In this document: one piece after another, positions 48,626-56,988 of the stretch
Position numbering within the stretch: position 1 is the first letter of the stretch
How the letters are laid out: the number at the start of each line of letters is the position of its first letter
Source: Planctomycetaceae bacterium
Lineage (GTDB): Bacteria; Planctomycetota; Phycisphaerae; Phycisphaerales; SM1A02
DNA: 64,000 nt
Direction: 5' to 3'
NCBI GenBank assembly: GCA_002684855.1
Contig: NYWD01000069.1
Location: 1 to 64,000, forward strand
Position numbers and translations under genes: made by a program
Notes under the pieces: generated by a model
What the model was told of the DNA's origin: nothing
What the model saw: the letters and a program-made list of their open reading frames with translations, nothing else
Database searches by the model: none

Positions 48626-49810
48626 ATGGCGGTTTTCACGTACCAGGCCAGGGACGTCGGTGGAAGACGCGTCGACGGGCGACAGGAGGCGGCCAGTCGC
48701 GCCGCGATCGTCTCCGAACTGCAGTCGCGAGGACTCACGCCGATCGCCGTTCGCGAAGCGATGGTCAAGACGCGCGACCGCAAGCGGATTTCCGACCGGC
48801 GGCTCGCCGGTGCGTACGGACAGCTCGCGGATCTGCTCAAGGCAGGCGTCCCGCTGCTTCGTTCGCTGGGTCTGGTCGCTCGCGGCAAGAGCGATCCACG
48901 GCTCGCGGCGGCGATCGGCGGCATCGCGGAGCGGGTGGCGGAAGGCGAGCGACTCGCGGACTCGATGCGCTCGATGGGGGGATTCCCCGAGATCCACATC
49001 GCGATGGTCCAGGCGGGGGAACGAGGGGGATTCCTCGAGGAGGTGCTGTCGGAACTCTCGACCTTCCTCGAGCACCAGGCGGAGCGACGAGCCACGGTCC
49101 TCGGAAACATGATCTACCCGGTGATCCTCCTCCTCGTCGGGATCGGCGTGATCGTGGCGGCGCTGGTCCTCTTCGTCCCGAAGTTCCAGGATTTCTTCGG
49201 TGAGATGGAACTGCCGCTCGCGACCCGGATGCTGCTGGGCATGTCGGATCTCGTCACCGGCTGGTGGCCCGTCGCGGTGGTGGCGGTGTTCGTCGGGGTG
49301 GCCGGCTGGCTCTTCATCCGCGATCGTCCCGGGATCAGGCATCGGGCGGCGGGGATCCAGTTGCGACTCCCCCTCTTCGGGGACCTGGTCCGGACCATGG
49401 CGGTCGCGCGGTTCACGAGGATGCTCGGGACCCTGCTCGCCAACGGCATCCCGCTGCTGGCGTCGATGCGGATCAGCCGCGAGGCGGCGGGGAACCCGCT
49501 GCTTGCGGATGCGATCGACGCGGCCGCGGAGGCCGTGGGCGGCGGCGAACCGCTGGCGGGGCCCCTGGAGCAGAGCGGGCTGTTCGGCGAGGAGGTCGTC
49601 GAGATGATCTCGGTGGGCGAGAGTGCGAACAACCTCCCGGTGGTGCTGGTCGGGATCGCCCGGAACGCGGAGCGACGGACGGACCGGATCCTCGAGACGA
49701 TGCTCAAGTTGATGGAGCCGGCGATGCTCCTGGTGCTGGCCGGGGCGGTGATGTTCATCTTCCTGGCCCTGGTCGTGCCGATGATGTCGTTGAGCTCCCA
49801 GATCGATTAG
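48626..49810 (+). CDS. gspF: Type II secretion system inner-membrane protein GspF
   Basis: 394 aa; FTYQARDVGGRRVDG, QLADLLKAGVPLLRSL, ARFTRMLGTLLANGIPLLASM. Confidence 0.93.
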   Translation: MAVFTYQARDVGGRRVDGRQEAASRAAIVSELQSRGLTPIAVREAMVKTRDRKRISDRRLAGAYGQLADLLKAGVPLLRSLGLVARGKSDPRLAAAIGGIAERVAEGERLADSMRSMGGFPEIHIAMVQAGERGGFLEEVLSELSTFLEHQAERRATVLGNMIYPVILLLVGIGVIVAALVLFVPKFQDFFGEMELPLATRMLLGMSDLVTGWWPVAVVAVFVGVAGWLFIRDRPGIRHRAAGIQLRLPLFGDLVRTMAVARFTRMLGTLLANGIPLLASMRISREAAGNPLLADAIDAAAEAVGGGEPLAGPLEQSGLFGEEVVEMISVGESANNLPVVLVGIARNAERRTDRILETMLKLMEPAMLLVLAGAVMFIFLALVVPMMSLSSQID

Positions 49811-49948
49811 AAGTCGGGACCGGTGGTGGAAAGCCCCCCCCGGAATCGAAACCTCCGCGGGCGAGGGCGGTAGACTCACCGCAACGCCCATGATGGCCAC
49901 TCCCGGCGGAGCCGCCGGACGAATCGGAAGCAAGGAAGGATCCACCAG

Positions 49949-50461
49949 ATGTCCCAGACCATTCGACGCCCCCGCCCCGCGAGCCGCCGGGCCTTCACGA
50001 TCCTCGAACTTCTGATCGTGATCGGGATCATCCTCGCGATCGGGGGCCTGGTCCTCGTCAACGTGCTGGGTGCGAGCGAGAAGGCGGACAAGTCGCTGGT
50101 CCAGGCGCAGATCCAGGCCTTCAACCGCGCGCTCGAGCAGTACAAGGTCGAGATGAAGCGGTACCCCTCCGAGGACGAGGGGCTCGTGGTGCTCTGGGAC
50201 AAGGAGCAGGTCGAGGACGAGGAGGAACTCGCACGGTGGGGCGGTCCGTACCTGAAGGAGCCCAACACCACCGACCTGTGGGGCAACGAGTGGATCTATC
50301 GGAATCCCTCCGAGATCGAAGGCGTCGCCTACGACATCGTCTCGATCGGACCCGACAAGGAGGAGGGCACCGATGACGACATCACCAGCAACGACGGGAA
50401 GTCCGGTGCCGACGGTGAACCGCTGGACGACTTCAGCGACTTCTCCCCGAGCGGCGGCTGA
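49949..50461 (+). CDS. gspG: Type II secretion system major pseudopilin GspG
   Basis: 170 aa; RRAFTILELLIVIGIILAIGGLVLVNV; ALEQYKVEMKRYPSEDEGL; SD aaggaagga. Confidence 0.93.
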   Translation: MSQTIRRPRPASRRAFTILELLIVIGIILAIGGLVLVNVLGASEKADKSLVQAQIQAFNRALEQYKVEMKRYPSEDEGLVVLWDKEQVEDEEELARWGGPYLKEPNTTDLWGNEWIYRNPSEIEGVAYDIVSIGPDKEEGTDDDITSNDGKSGADGEPLDDFSDFSPSGG

Positions 50462-51239
50462 ACCCGCCCCGGTCGCGGTCCCCCGGGGCCTGACCCTGCT
50501 CGAGATCATCGTGGTCATCTCGATCCTCCTCGCGGCGGGGGCGATCGCCGTCCCCTTCACGTTCGCGGAACTGGAGCGGCGTCGGCTCGTGCTGATCGAG
50601 GATCGACTCTCGATGCTGGTCCAGTTCGCCCGCGTGGAGTCGCGTCGAAGCGGCGTTCCGATCGAGGTCCTGGTCGCGGCGGACGGGCGCGGCGTCGAGG
50701 CGATGCGCATCGACGTCGAACAGCTCGACCTCGATGCGACGGCCGGCGCGGATTCCTTCGAAGGCCTGTCCGTCGACGGCGATCGCGGTGGATCCGACCC
50801 GGGACGCCGATTCGCCTCCGCCTGGGCCCGCCACGACCTGGAGGACGGTCGCCTCGTCCCACCGCCGGACGGGACCGAATCCGACCTCTTCGACGACGCC
50901 TTCATGCCGACGGCCCCCGGAACGGAGGACGGCCTCGAGTCCTTCGACGCGATCGAGGATCCATGGCCCGGCCGCACGCGGTTGGCGATCTTCTTCCCCG
51001 ACGGCACGTCCGTGACCACCGCACCGGCGGTCGTGGAGTCGACGCGGGGCGCCCGGAAGTGGACGATCGATCGCTGGAGCGGTCGATCCACGTTCGAGAC
51101 CGTCGCGCCGGAACAAGGCGACGGATCCCCGCTCGATCCCGCCGACGCGGGCGGGGATTCCGTGGAGATCGATGACTTCGGTGATCTCGAAACCGGCCGC
51201 CGGGAGGCCGCCGGCGCCGATCCGGGGACCGGATCGTGA
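50373..51239 (+). CDS. GspH-like minor pseudopilin
   Basis: 288 aa; prepilin motif PRGLTLLEIIVVISILLAAGAIAVP; start uncertain (ATG 50373, GTG 50406/50415), all overlapping gspG. Confidence 0.75.
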   Translation: MTTSPATTGSPVPTVNRWTTSATSPRAAAEPAPVAVPRGLTLLEIIVVISILLAAGAIAVPFTFAELERRRLVLIEDRLSMLVQFARVESRRSGVPIEVLVAADGRGVEAMRIDVEQLDLDATAGADSFEGLSVDGDRGGSDPGRRFASAWARHDLEDGRLVPPPDGTESDLFDDAFMPTAPGTEDGLESFDAIEDPWPGRTRLAIFFPDGTSVTTAPAVVESTRGARKWTIDRWSGRSTFETVAPEQGDGSPLDPADAGGDSVEIDDFGDLETGRREAAGADPGTGS

Positions 51240-51730
51240 CCGAGGTTCGGACCGTCTTCCGCCTTCGACGTGGCGGTCTCCTGCTGGAGACGCTCGTGGC
51301 GATGGCGATCTTCATCGGCGTCGCGACCTTCTCGCTCGCCGCCGTTCGCGACGGCATCGCCGCGGCCGAACGCGCTCGACTGCGACTCGTCGCGGTGGGC
51401 CTCGCGAGCAGTCGGGTCGCGGAGGTCGAGGCGGGAATCGTCTCCCCCTGGTCGGTCGGCGAGGTCGACGCACCGGACGGGACGGACGGGTTCGAATCGG
51501 ACCCGACGCCGTTGCGGGTGGAGATGGAGGCGGCGCGATCCGGATTCGACGGACTCGTCCGGGTCGTGGTGAGCGTCTTCGAGCGGAATCCCGACGGGTC
51601 GACGCCGACGGACGCCCGTCGGCTCGCGAGACTGGTCGCGCTCGTGCCCGACATCGCGGGCGAGGAGACCGGCGTCGCGGACGAATCCGAACCGGGCTCG
51701 TCGTCGGCCACCGAGGAATCCTCACGATGA
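51236..51730 (+). CDS. GspI-like minor pseudopilin
   Basis: LRRGGLLLETLVAMAIFIGVATFSLAAV (type III signal-like); GTGA overlap start. Confidence 0.75.
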   Translation: MTEVRTVFRLRRGGLLLETLVAMAIFIGVATFSLAAVRDGIAAAERARLRLVAVGLASSRVAEVEAGIVSPWSVGEVDAPDGTDGFESDPTPLRVEMEAARSGFDGLVRVVVSVFERNPDGSTPTDARRLARLVALVPDIAGEETGVADESEPGSSSATEESSR

Positions 51731-52509
51731 ATCTTCCCCTTCCGGTTCGTCGGAGTCCTCGATCGCTCCGGGGATTCACCCTCCTCGAGGTGCTCCTCGC
51801 GCTGGGGATCATCGTGCTCCTGTTCGCGGCCATGACGACGGTGTTCGACGACCTCGTCGATGCCCGCACCCGGGTGGACCGATCGATGGCGAGGACCGAG
51901 GGCGTCGTCGCGGCCCTCGAGCTCCTCGCCCGATCCGCGGATTCCGTGGTCACCACCGGCCTCGCGGGCGAGGCGGGCGTCGTGGGGGATGCGACCTCCA
52001 TCCGCATCGTGCGAAGCGGCGTGGCGACGGTCCGACTCGCCGACGAGTCGTCGTCGATCTCGCCGATCCAGGATCGACATGCGGTGGAGCTCGCCTTTCG
52101 CGACGGTGGACTCGTGGTCCGCGACGAGGACGACGGCGACACGCGGACGCTCGTCGACGGCATCTTCGCGATCCGATTCCGCTACCACGACGGCCGAGCC
52201 TGGTCCGCGTCGTGGAACAGCGACGACTCGGGGCTCCCGGTGGCCCTCGAATGCTCGATCTGGACGACGCCGTGGCCGGACGCCGCATGGCCGGCGTGGA
52301 TCCCCGAGCCGGAGATGGAACGCGGGTCGGCGGTCGGATCCGAGCTCGATGCGTCCTCCGATCTCGAAGCCGCCCTTGTCGAGGCCGAGATCGGCGAACT
52401 GCTCGGGATCGACGACCCGCTCCCGGCGGCCGAACACGTTCGCGTGATCTCGATCCTCGACGCGGTGCCGGTCGCCCGGCTTGGAACGACGGCGGAGGAC
52501 CGACCGTGA
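51727..52509 (+). CDS. GspJ-like minor pseudopilin
   Basis: LRGFTLLEVLLALGIIVLLFAAMTTVF; GIFAIRFRYHDGRAWSASWNSDDSGLPVALE; ATGA overlap. Confidence 0.8.
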   Translation: MNLPLPVRRSPRSLRGFTLLEVLLALGIIVLLFAAMTTVFDDLVDARTRVDRSMARTEGVVAALELLARSADSVVTTGLAGEAGVVGDATSIRIVRSGVATVRLADESSSISPIQDRHAVELAFRDGGLVVRDEDDGDTRTLVDGIFAIRFRYHDGRAWSASWNSDDSGLPVALECSIWTTPWPDAAWPAWIPEPEMERGSAVGSELDASSDLEAALVEAEIGELLGIDDPLPAAEHVRVISILDAVPVARLGTTAEDRP

Positions 52510-54248
52510 TGTCGCCGCCGGACGTCCGGACGACGGCGCCTCGTCGCGGCGTCGCGCTCGCCGCGGTGCTGCTGGTCGGCATGGGGGCGATGCTCGTCGC
52601 GCTCGGCGTCATCCATCTCGTCCGGGCCGACGTGGCGAGCCTCGGTGCATCCGAGGACCTCGAGCAGTCGAGACTCCTCGCCCGCAGCGCGATCCGGGCG
52701 GTGTCCGCCGAACTCGCGCGATCCCGTCCGGCCATGCTCCGCGGCGAGACCCCCGAACTCCCCGAACGGCTCGAGATTCTCGAACTCGATCCGGGAGAGG
52801 GGGCGAGGGTCGGTGTCGCGGTGCTCCTCCCGGTGGGACCCGGAGGCGCGAGGCTCGTGGCGGAGGCGGGGCGGCTCGATCTCAACGAAGTCGATGCGGA
52901 GGCGATGGCGGACACCGGGATGGTCACGATGGCGGAGGCTCGCACGATCGTCGCCGCACGGGACGCGCGCCCGGGCGGTCGCTTCGAATCGGTGCTCGAT
53001 CTGCTGTCCCTCGAGGGGGACGTGACGTTCACGCCCGAGCGGATGCTCGGCCCGCTCGACGAGATCCGGATCCTCTCCCGCGTGGATTCCGAGGAGTCAT
53101 CGACCGGGGAGCGGATTCTCGAGCGGCTGGACGACGACCTCGGCGGCGACGTCCGCGGACTCGCCGATCTCTTCACGGTCAACGCGTTCGAGCCGGACGT
53201 CCGGCTCGATGGAACGCCGCGACTCGATCCGGAGTCCGATGGAGCCGATGCGGTCGCCGACGCGGGCATCGAGGATCCGGCGACGGCCCGGCTCCTGGAG
53301 CGATTCCTCGAAGGCGGGGTCGACGGCCGATCCGGAGCGGAGGAGGCGCCGGAACGGGGTGATCGACGAAACCGCAGGAACCGTCGGCGGCGGAACGAAT
53401 CGAACGCGTCGAACGATGCGCCGGACCGCGAATCGGAACCGTCGTCGGCCGGTCCGATGTCGAGGCTCCGACGGGTGCTCGGTGACGCCGCCGCCGATGC
53501 CGGACTCGCGCTCGATGCCATCGCGCGGGATCCCGGCGAGTGGCGGAACGGCCTGCTCGACATCAACACCGCGAGCGTCGCGGCGCTGCAGTCGGTGGCG
53601 GGGATCGATCCGCCGCTCGCCACCGCGATCGCCGCGCGTCGGGAATCGCTCGCGATCGACCGACGGTTCAGCCGGCTCTGGCCGGTGGAGGAGGGCCTGG
53701 TCGACCCGGACGCCTGGGACGTCGTCGCGGATCTCATCACCACTCGTTCGACGGTCTGGCGATTCGTCGTCGCGGTCGGGATCGAGTCGGGCGGTTCGAG
53801 CGAGGGACTCGAGACGCCGACCGCGTGGGAGGTCGTGATCGATTGCGGATCCGTGCCGCCCCGCGTGGTCGAACTCCGCGACGTCACCCTGCTCGAACTG
53901 GCGGCCCGGATGGTGGGGATCGAGTCCGAGGACGCGGTGCTCGCGGGCCTCGACCCGGGCGGGGAGCCGGCGTCGACGCCCGCATCCGTCGAAAACCAGT
54001 TCGGGAGCGGGCCACCCCTCTTTGGGGACGGCCCCCTCCTCTTCGACGAGGCGGCCTCGCTGTTCGATGATGAAGACGCCCTCTTCGACGACCGACCCTC
54101 CCTCTTCGACGACGCGGAGTCCGCCTTCGACCGCCCCGGTCTCTTCCGCGACGAGGCCGAATCCCGGATCCCGCCGCCCTCATCCACCGCGTCACCGGGT
54201 GATCGCGGGCCGGGCGGTCGTTGGCGACCCGCAACCGGTGGCAGGTAG
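52509..54248 (+). CDS. GspK-like protein with LFDD-rich C-terminal tail
   Basis: 579 aa; RRGVALAAVLLVGMGAMLVALGVIHLVRAD; LDLNEVDAEAM and LDINTASVAALQSVAGIDPPLATAIAARR (GspK/HhH-like). Confidence 0.75.
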   Translation: MSPPDVRTTAPRRGVALAAVLLVGMGAMLVALGVIHLVRADVASLGASEDLEQSRLLARSAIRAVSAELARSRPAMLRGETPELPERLEILELDPGEGARVGVAVLLPVGPGGARLVAEAGRLDLNEVDAEAMADTGMVTMAEARTIVAARDARPGGRFESVLDLLSLEGDVTFTPERMLGPLDEIRILSRVDSEESSTGERILERLDDDLGGDVRGLADLFTVNAFEPDVRLDGTPRLDPESDGADAVADAGIEDPATARLLERFLEGGVDGRSGAEEAPERGDRRNRRNRRRRNESNASNDAPDRESEPSSAGPMSRLRRVLGDAAADAGLALDAIARDPGEWRNGLLDINTASVAALQSVAGIDPPLATAIAARRESLAIDRRFSRLWPVEEGLVDPDAWDVVADLITTRSTVWRFVVAVGIESGGSSEGLETPTAWEVVIDCGSVPPRVVELRDVTLLELAARMVGIESEDAVLAGLDPGGEPASTPASVENQFGSGPPLFGDGPLLFDEAASLFDDEDALFDDRPSLFDDAESAFDRPGLFRDEAESRIPPPSSTASPGDRGPGGRWRPATGGR

Positions 54249-54290
54249 GATCGGTTCACTCTTTCATCGTCCTCCACGAAGGTTCCGCCC

Positions 54291-55769
54291 ATGGCCCGCA
54301 AGATCCATCTCGCCGTCGACATCGGCCGCCGGGCGGTTCGAGTGGCCAGGATCCGGCCGGGCCGCCGGACCGCGCTGGCCGCCACGCTGTTCGAGACCAT
54401 TCCGCCCGAGATGGATGCGGCGGATCCCGTGGCCGTCGGTTCGATGCTCGGGCGAGCCATGGCACGGGCGGGCATCGATCCCGGTCCCGCGGTCTTCGCG
54501 CTCGATCGCTCGATCACGAGCTTCAAGCGACTGACCCTGCCCACCGACGACCCCGACGAACTTCCCGACATGGTCCGGCTCGCGGTGGAGCGCGAACTCC
54601 CGATCGATGCGGAGGACGCGGTGATCGACTTCTCGATCATCGATCGTGGTGCGGACGGGTTCGTGGTCGAGACGGTGGCGGTCCCGCGGCGCGAGATCCA
54701 GCGAATCGAGCGGATCGCGGAAGCCGCGGGGCTGCGCGTCGCCCGCATCGCGCCGCGATGTCACGGTGCGATGCGCCTGGCTGATCCGGTGCAGCCCACG
54801 CTCGTCCTGGACGTGACCGGCGAGGGATTCGAGCTTGGACTCGTGGAGCAGGGGCGGTTGCGATGGTCGCGAGGGGTGTCGATCGACGGGGCGAACCCCG
54901 CCGGACCCACCGCCGACGAACTGGTGCCCGAGATCCGGCGCAGCTGGCTGAGCTATCGAGTCTCGGCGGGCGAGATCGAGACCCCGATGCTGCTGGTCCT
55001 CGGTGGAGAGCAGATCGCCGACGCGGTGGGGGGGATCTCGGAGGCGACGGGACTCACCGCCCAGCGGTTCATCGGGGACCGTCGCGTGCAGACCGATGTG
55101 GACATGCGTGGAGTCTGGCCGCTGGTCGGGCTGCTGCTTCCCGTGGCGGCCGATCGACGGGGCGACCTCCTTTCGCCGCGACAGGCGCCGGACCGCGCCG
55201 CTCGGACCCGGCAACGGGTGCTCGCCTCGATCGGGCTCGCGATCGTGGCCGGCGGGCTGGGCTGGACGCTCGGAACCCGTGATCTCGCATCGCTCGATTC
55301 CCAGGCTTCCGACCTGCGCGGCAAGGCGATCGTCGCGAAGGACGAGCACCTTCGATTCAAGCGGGACATGCTTCGGGCCGGTCACCTCGAGGCCTGGGTC
55401 GGAGTCCGCCCCGACTGGATCGAGCATCTGATGGTCGTCGCGGGTCCGGGCCTCGCGGCCGGCGGCACCGTGCTCGACGAGTTCGGCGGAACCCTCGATG
55501 CGAAGGACGCCGACTTCGATCGCACGGACGACAGCTTCTCGATCGAGGCCGGGGTGAGGATCGCGGTGGAGGGCGAATCCGAGAGTCGCGACGTCGCGGC
55601 GAACGTACGCGACGTGCTGGTGGCGGATGATCGGTACGTCCTCCGCACGACCGGCGCCGACGCCGAGGGCGGTCGTCGACTCGCGTATCCCTTCGGCTTC
55701 ATCATGAGGACGACCACGCTCGATCCGGGATCGGACGTTCCTTCGAGCGATGACGGAGGTGACTCGTGA
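54291..55769 (+). CDS. PilM/GspL-like protein (actin-like domain + TM + periplasmic segment)
   Basis: 492 aa; IHLAVDIGRRAVRVARI, LPDMVRLAVERELPID, LVLDVTGEGFELGLVEQGRLRWSRGV, TM VLASIGLAIVAGGLGWTLGT. Confidence 0.7.
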   Translation: MARKIHLAVDIGRRAVRVARIRPGRRTALAATLFETIPPEMDAADPVAVGSMLGRAMARAGIDPGPAVFALDRSITSFKRLTLPTDDPDELPDMVRLAVERELPIDAEDAVIDFSIIDRGADGFVVETVAVPRREIQRIERIAEAAGLRVARIAPRCHGAMRLADPVQPTLVLDVTGEGFELGLVEQGRLRWSRGVSIDGANPAGPTADELVPEIRRSWLSYRVSAGEIETPMLLVLGGEQIADAVGGISEATGLTAQRFIGDRRVQTDVDMRGVWPLVGLLLPVAADRRGDLLSPRQAPDRAARTRQRVLASIGLAIVAGGLGWTLGTRDLASLDSQASDLRGKAIVAKDEHLRFKRDMLRAGHLEAWVGVRPDWIEHLMVVAGPGLAAGGTVLDEFGGTLDAKDADFDRTDDSFSIEAGVRIAVEGESESRDVAANVRDVLVADDRYVLRTTGADAEGGRRLAYPFGFIMRTTTLDPGSDVPSSDDGGDS

Positions 55770-56752
55770 AACGCCGGGTCCGCGGCATCATCACGATCAC
55801 GACGGTGGGCGTCGCGCTCGTGGGTTCGAGCGTCGCGGGGTGGGCGATCGGATCCGGGCGTCTCGGCGGCGCCCGGGATCAGATCGAGAACCGGATCGCG
55901 ACCTACCGGAACGTCCTGCTGACGGTTCGATCCGAGCGCGAGGAGCGACCGGAACTCGACCGCCGGCTCGCGGACGTCCTCGACCGCTCGCTCGGTTCGG
56001 AACTCGAGTCCGTGGACAGCGACCTGCGCAGGAGGCTGGCGGGACTGGCCGAGGCTTCGGGGCTTCGCGAGGCGAGCGTTTCGACGCTCGGAGCCTCGGT
56101 GGTGCCCACGCCCGCGGTCCGGGAATTCTCGAGGTCGGGCAGTGAACGGGCCTTCCGGGAAGAGCCCGATTTCGCCGTCCTCGGTGCGAACGTCTCGGGT
56201 CGCGGACCGCTCGATGCGGTCGTTCGTTTCCTTCACGGACTCGATGCCGCGCCCTGGGTCAAGCGGGTCGAATACGTCCGATTCGACCCCGACCGGGAGG
56301 GACGGATCATCTCGTTGAACGCGCGGGTCTCGACCATCTTCGTCCCCGGCGTCGAGCCGGCGGGCGAACTCGACGTCGAGTCGCCGGAACCGATCCGTCC
56401 GATCGGCCGCTACACGTCGATGGTCGACGCGAATCCGTTCGCCTTCGAAGTCGAGGTCCCGCCCCCGGTCACGAAGCCCGCGCCGGTGACACCGCCACCG
56501 CCGCCGAGGATCGATCCGCGGTCGAGGTGGATGCTCACGGGGGTCGTGGAAGGACCCGACGGCACCGAAGCCTGGCTTCGGAACGTCGGAAGCAACCAGA
56601 CCATCGAGCTGCTCGTCGGCGGAAGCCGACGGCTGGATCGCGAGGTCGAACTGCAACTGGACTGGGCCGAGGGGGACATCGCAGGATTCCGCGTGGGTGA
56701 CGAAACCTTCCGGATCCTGATCGGTTCGACCCTTGACCGGCCACTTCCCTGA
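55766..56752 (+). CDS. PilO/GspM-like inner-membrane protein with C-terminal PilP/GspC-like region
   Basis: 328 aa; single N-terminal TM, coiled region, Pro-rich linker PPPVTKPAPVTPPPPP, then SRWMLTGVVEGPDGTEAWLRNVGSNQTIELLVGG. Confidence 0.5.
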   Translation: MKRRVRGIITITTVGVALVGSSVAGWAIGSGRLGGARDQIENRIATYRNVLLTVRSEREERPELDRRLADVLDRSLGSELESVDSDLRRRLAGLAEASGLREASVSTLGASVVPTPAVREFSRSGSERAFREEPDFAVLGANVSGRGPLDAVVRFLHGLDAAPWVKRVEYVRFDPDREGRIISLNARVSTIFVPGVEPAGELDVESPEPIRPIGRYTSMVDANPFAFEVEVPPPVTKPAPVTPPPPPRIDPRSRWMLTGVVEGPDGTEAWLRNVGSNQTIELLVGGSRRLDREVELQLDWAEGDIAGFRVGDETFRILIGSTLDRPLP

Positions 56753-56827
56753 TTCCCCGTTCCTGACCCCGAAACTCACGCTTTTTCGCCTCTGACCCAC
56801 GAGGGATGGTGGCTGGTCGGTACGATG

Positions 56828-56845
56828 CCCCCAACATCTTGGGGG
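56828..56845. repeat. Perfect 7-bp palindromic hairpin near candidate promoter
   Basis: CCCCCAA-CATC-TTGGGGG immediately after TACGAT (56821-56826). Confidence 0.6.
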
Positions 56846-56906
56846 GGAGTGCGAAGTGAGACGTTCCGATCGCCTGGGAAGGATTCCCGGGGACTCGGTC
56901 GGGGTG

Positions 56907-56976
56907 GCCGTTGAGTTCACGGCATGGAACACGAGCGTGGATGGACACAGCCGGTCGGAGACCGGATCCACGCTCG
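56907..56976 (+). promoter_or_regulatory. Structured 5' leader upstream of giant secretin-N protein
   Basis: GCCGT/ACGGC (56907-56911/56919-56923); 11-bp perfect stem CGAGCGTGGAT/ATCCACGCTCG (56932-56942/56966-56976) enclosing CCGGTC-GGA-GACCGG (56951-56965); ends 12 nt before ATG. Confidence 0.55.
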
Positions 56977-56988
56977 CTGGAGCCAGTA

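Noticed and set aside
47222-51091. 1289-aa minus-strand ORF
   Set aside because: Antisense to gspF/gspG and neighbours; composition-driven.
56880-56988. Cyclic-di-GMP (GEMM) or other known riboswitch
   Set aside because: Hairpins are present but I could not match conserved GEMM or other aptamer core motifs by eye.
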